Positions 5,253 through 5,264 of a DNA stretch of 5,264 nt are shown in pieces. This stretch comes from VAZQ01 sp036498625. GTDB taxonomy: Bacteria; Pseudomonadota; Alphaproteobacteria; Rhizobiales; Xanthobacteraceae. How positions within the stretch are numbered: the stretch's first letter is position 1; each line of letters begins with the position of its first letter. The position numbers were made by a program, and so were the translations under genes. Under the pieces are notes generated by a model. That model did not search any database. It was not told where the DNA came from and saw only the letters and a program-made list of their open reading frames with translations. The DNA lies in NCBI GenBank assembly GCA_036498625.1, contig DASYFD010000197.1, forward strand, positions 1 through 5,264, written 5' to 3'.

Positions 5253-5264
5253 TCTGAGTTAGGG

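Noticed and set aside
1..5264. CRISPR array, tRNA/rRNA, insertion-sequence transposase, integrase or attachment site
   Set aside because: No regularly spaced long repeats, tRNA-like cloverleaf, rRNA signature or recombinase motifs were seen on either strand.

Overview
The window is GC-rich bacterial DNA with compact genes, clear Shine-Dalgarno sites and strongly GC-biased codons, which leave long antisense shadow frames. Together with Bug/TctC-type binding proteins, a HyuB-type hydrolase subunit and GC-rich palindromic repeats in the spacers, this suggests a metabolically versatile proteobacterium. My best guess is Alphaproteobacteria of the Hyphomicrobiales (Bradyrhizobium/Xanthobacteraceae-like). 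That assignment rests on remembered repeat and gene style; a Burkholderiales origin is not excluded.

Layout: (1) 1-1278, plus strand, the C-terminal three quarters of a hydantoinase B/oxoprolinase (HyuB) subunit, cut by the window edge. (2) 1279-1514, a spacer with two palindromic elements. (3) 1515-2240, plus strand, a 241-residue Asp/Glu racemase / arylmalonate decarboxylase / maleate isomerase superfamily protein without the family's catalytic cysteines. (4) 2241-2331, a short spacer with two mutually exclusive GC-rich hairpins. (5) 2332-3375, plus strand, a divergent TctC/Bug periplasmic binding protein. (6) 3376-3590, a convergent spacer almost filled by a 178-bp element with 36-bp inverted ends. 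(7) 3591-4112, minus strand, a small cysteine-dioxygenase-like cupin. (8) 4113-4242, a divergent regulatory region dense in dyads and a heptamer tandem repeat. (9) 4243-5235, plus strand, a canonical TctC/Bug binding protein, then a weak hairpin at the right edge.

The three left genes are co-oriented. They look like a small catabolic cassette: periplasmic capture of an organic acid or amide (TctC), ring or amide hydrolysis (HyuB with a HyuA partner expected upstream), and conversion of an acid intermediate (racemase-like protein). The substrate cannot be read from the sequence. The membrane subunits TctA and TctB are absent, so both binding proteins are orphans here. The cupin and the second binding protein are divergently transcribed and may share control. 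No RNA gene, CRISPR array, transposase, integrase or phage gene is visible. I see no convincing evidence of a wholly new system. The least ordinary items are the racemase-like protein with altered active-site positions, the 178-bp inverted-repeat element and the dyad-rich divergent promoter.
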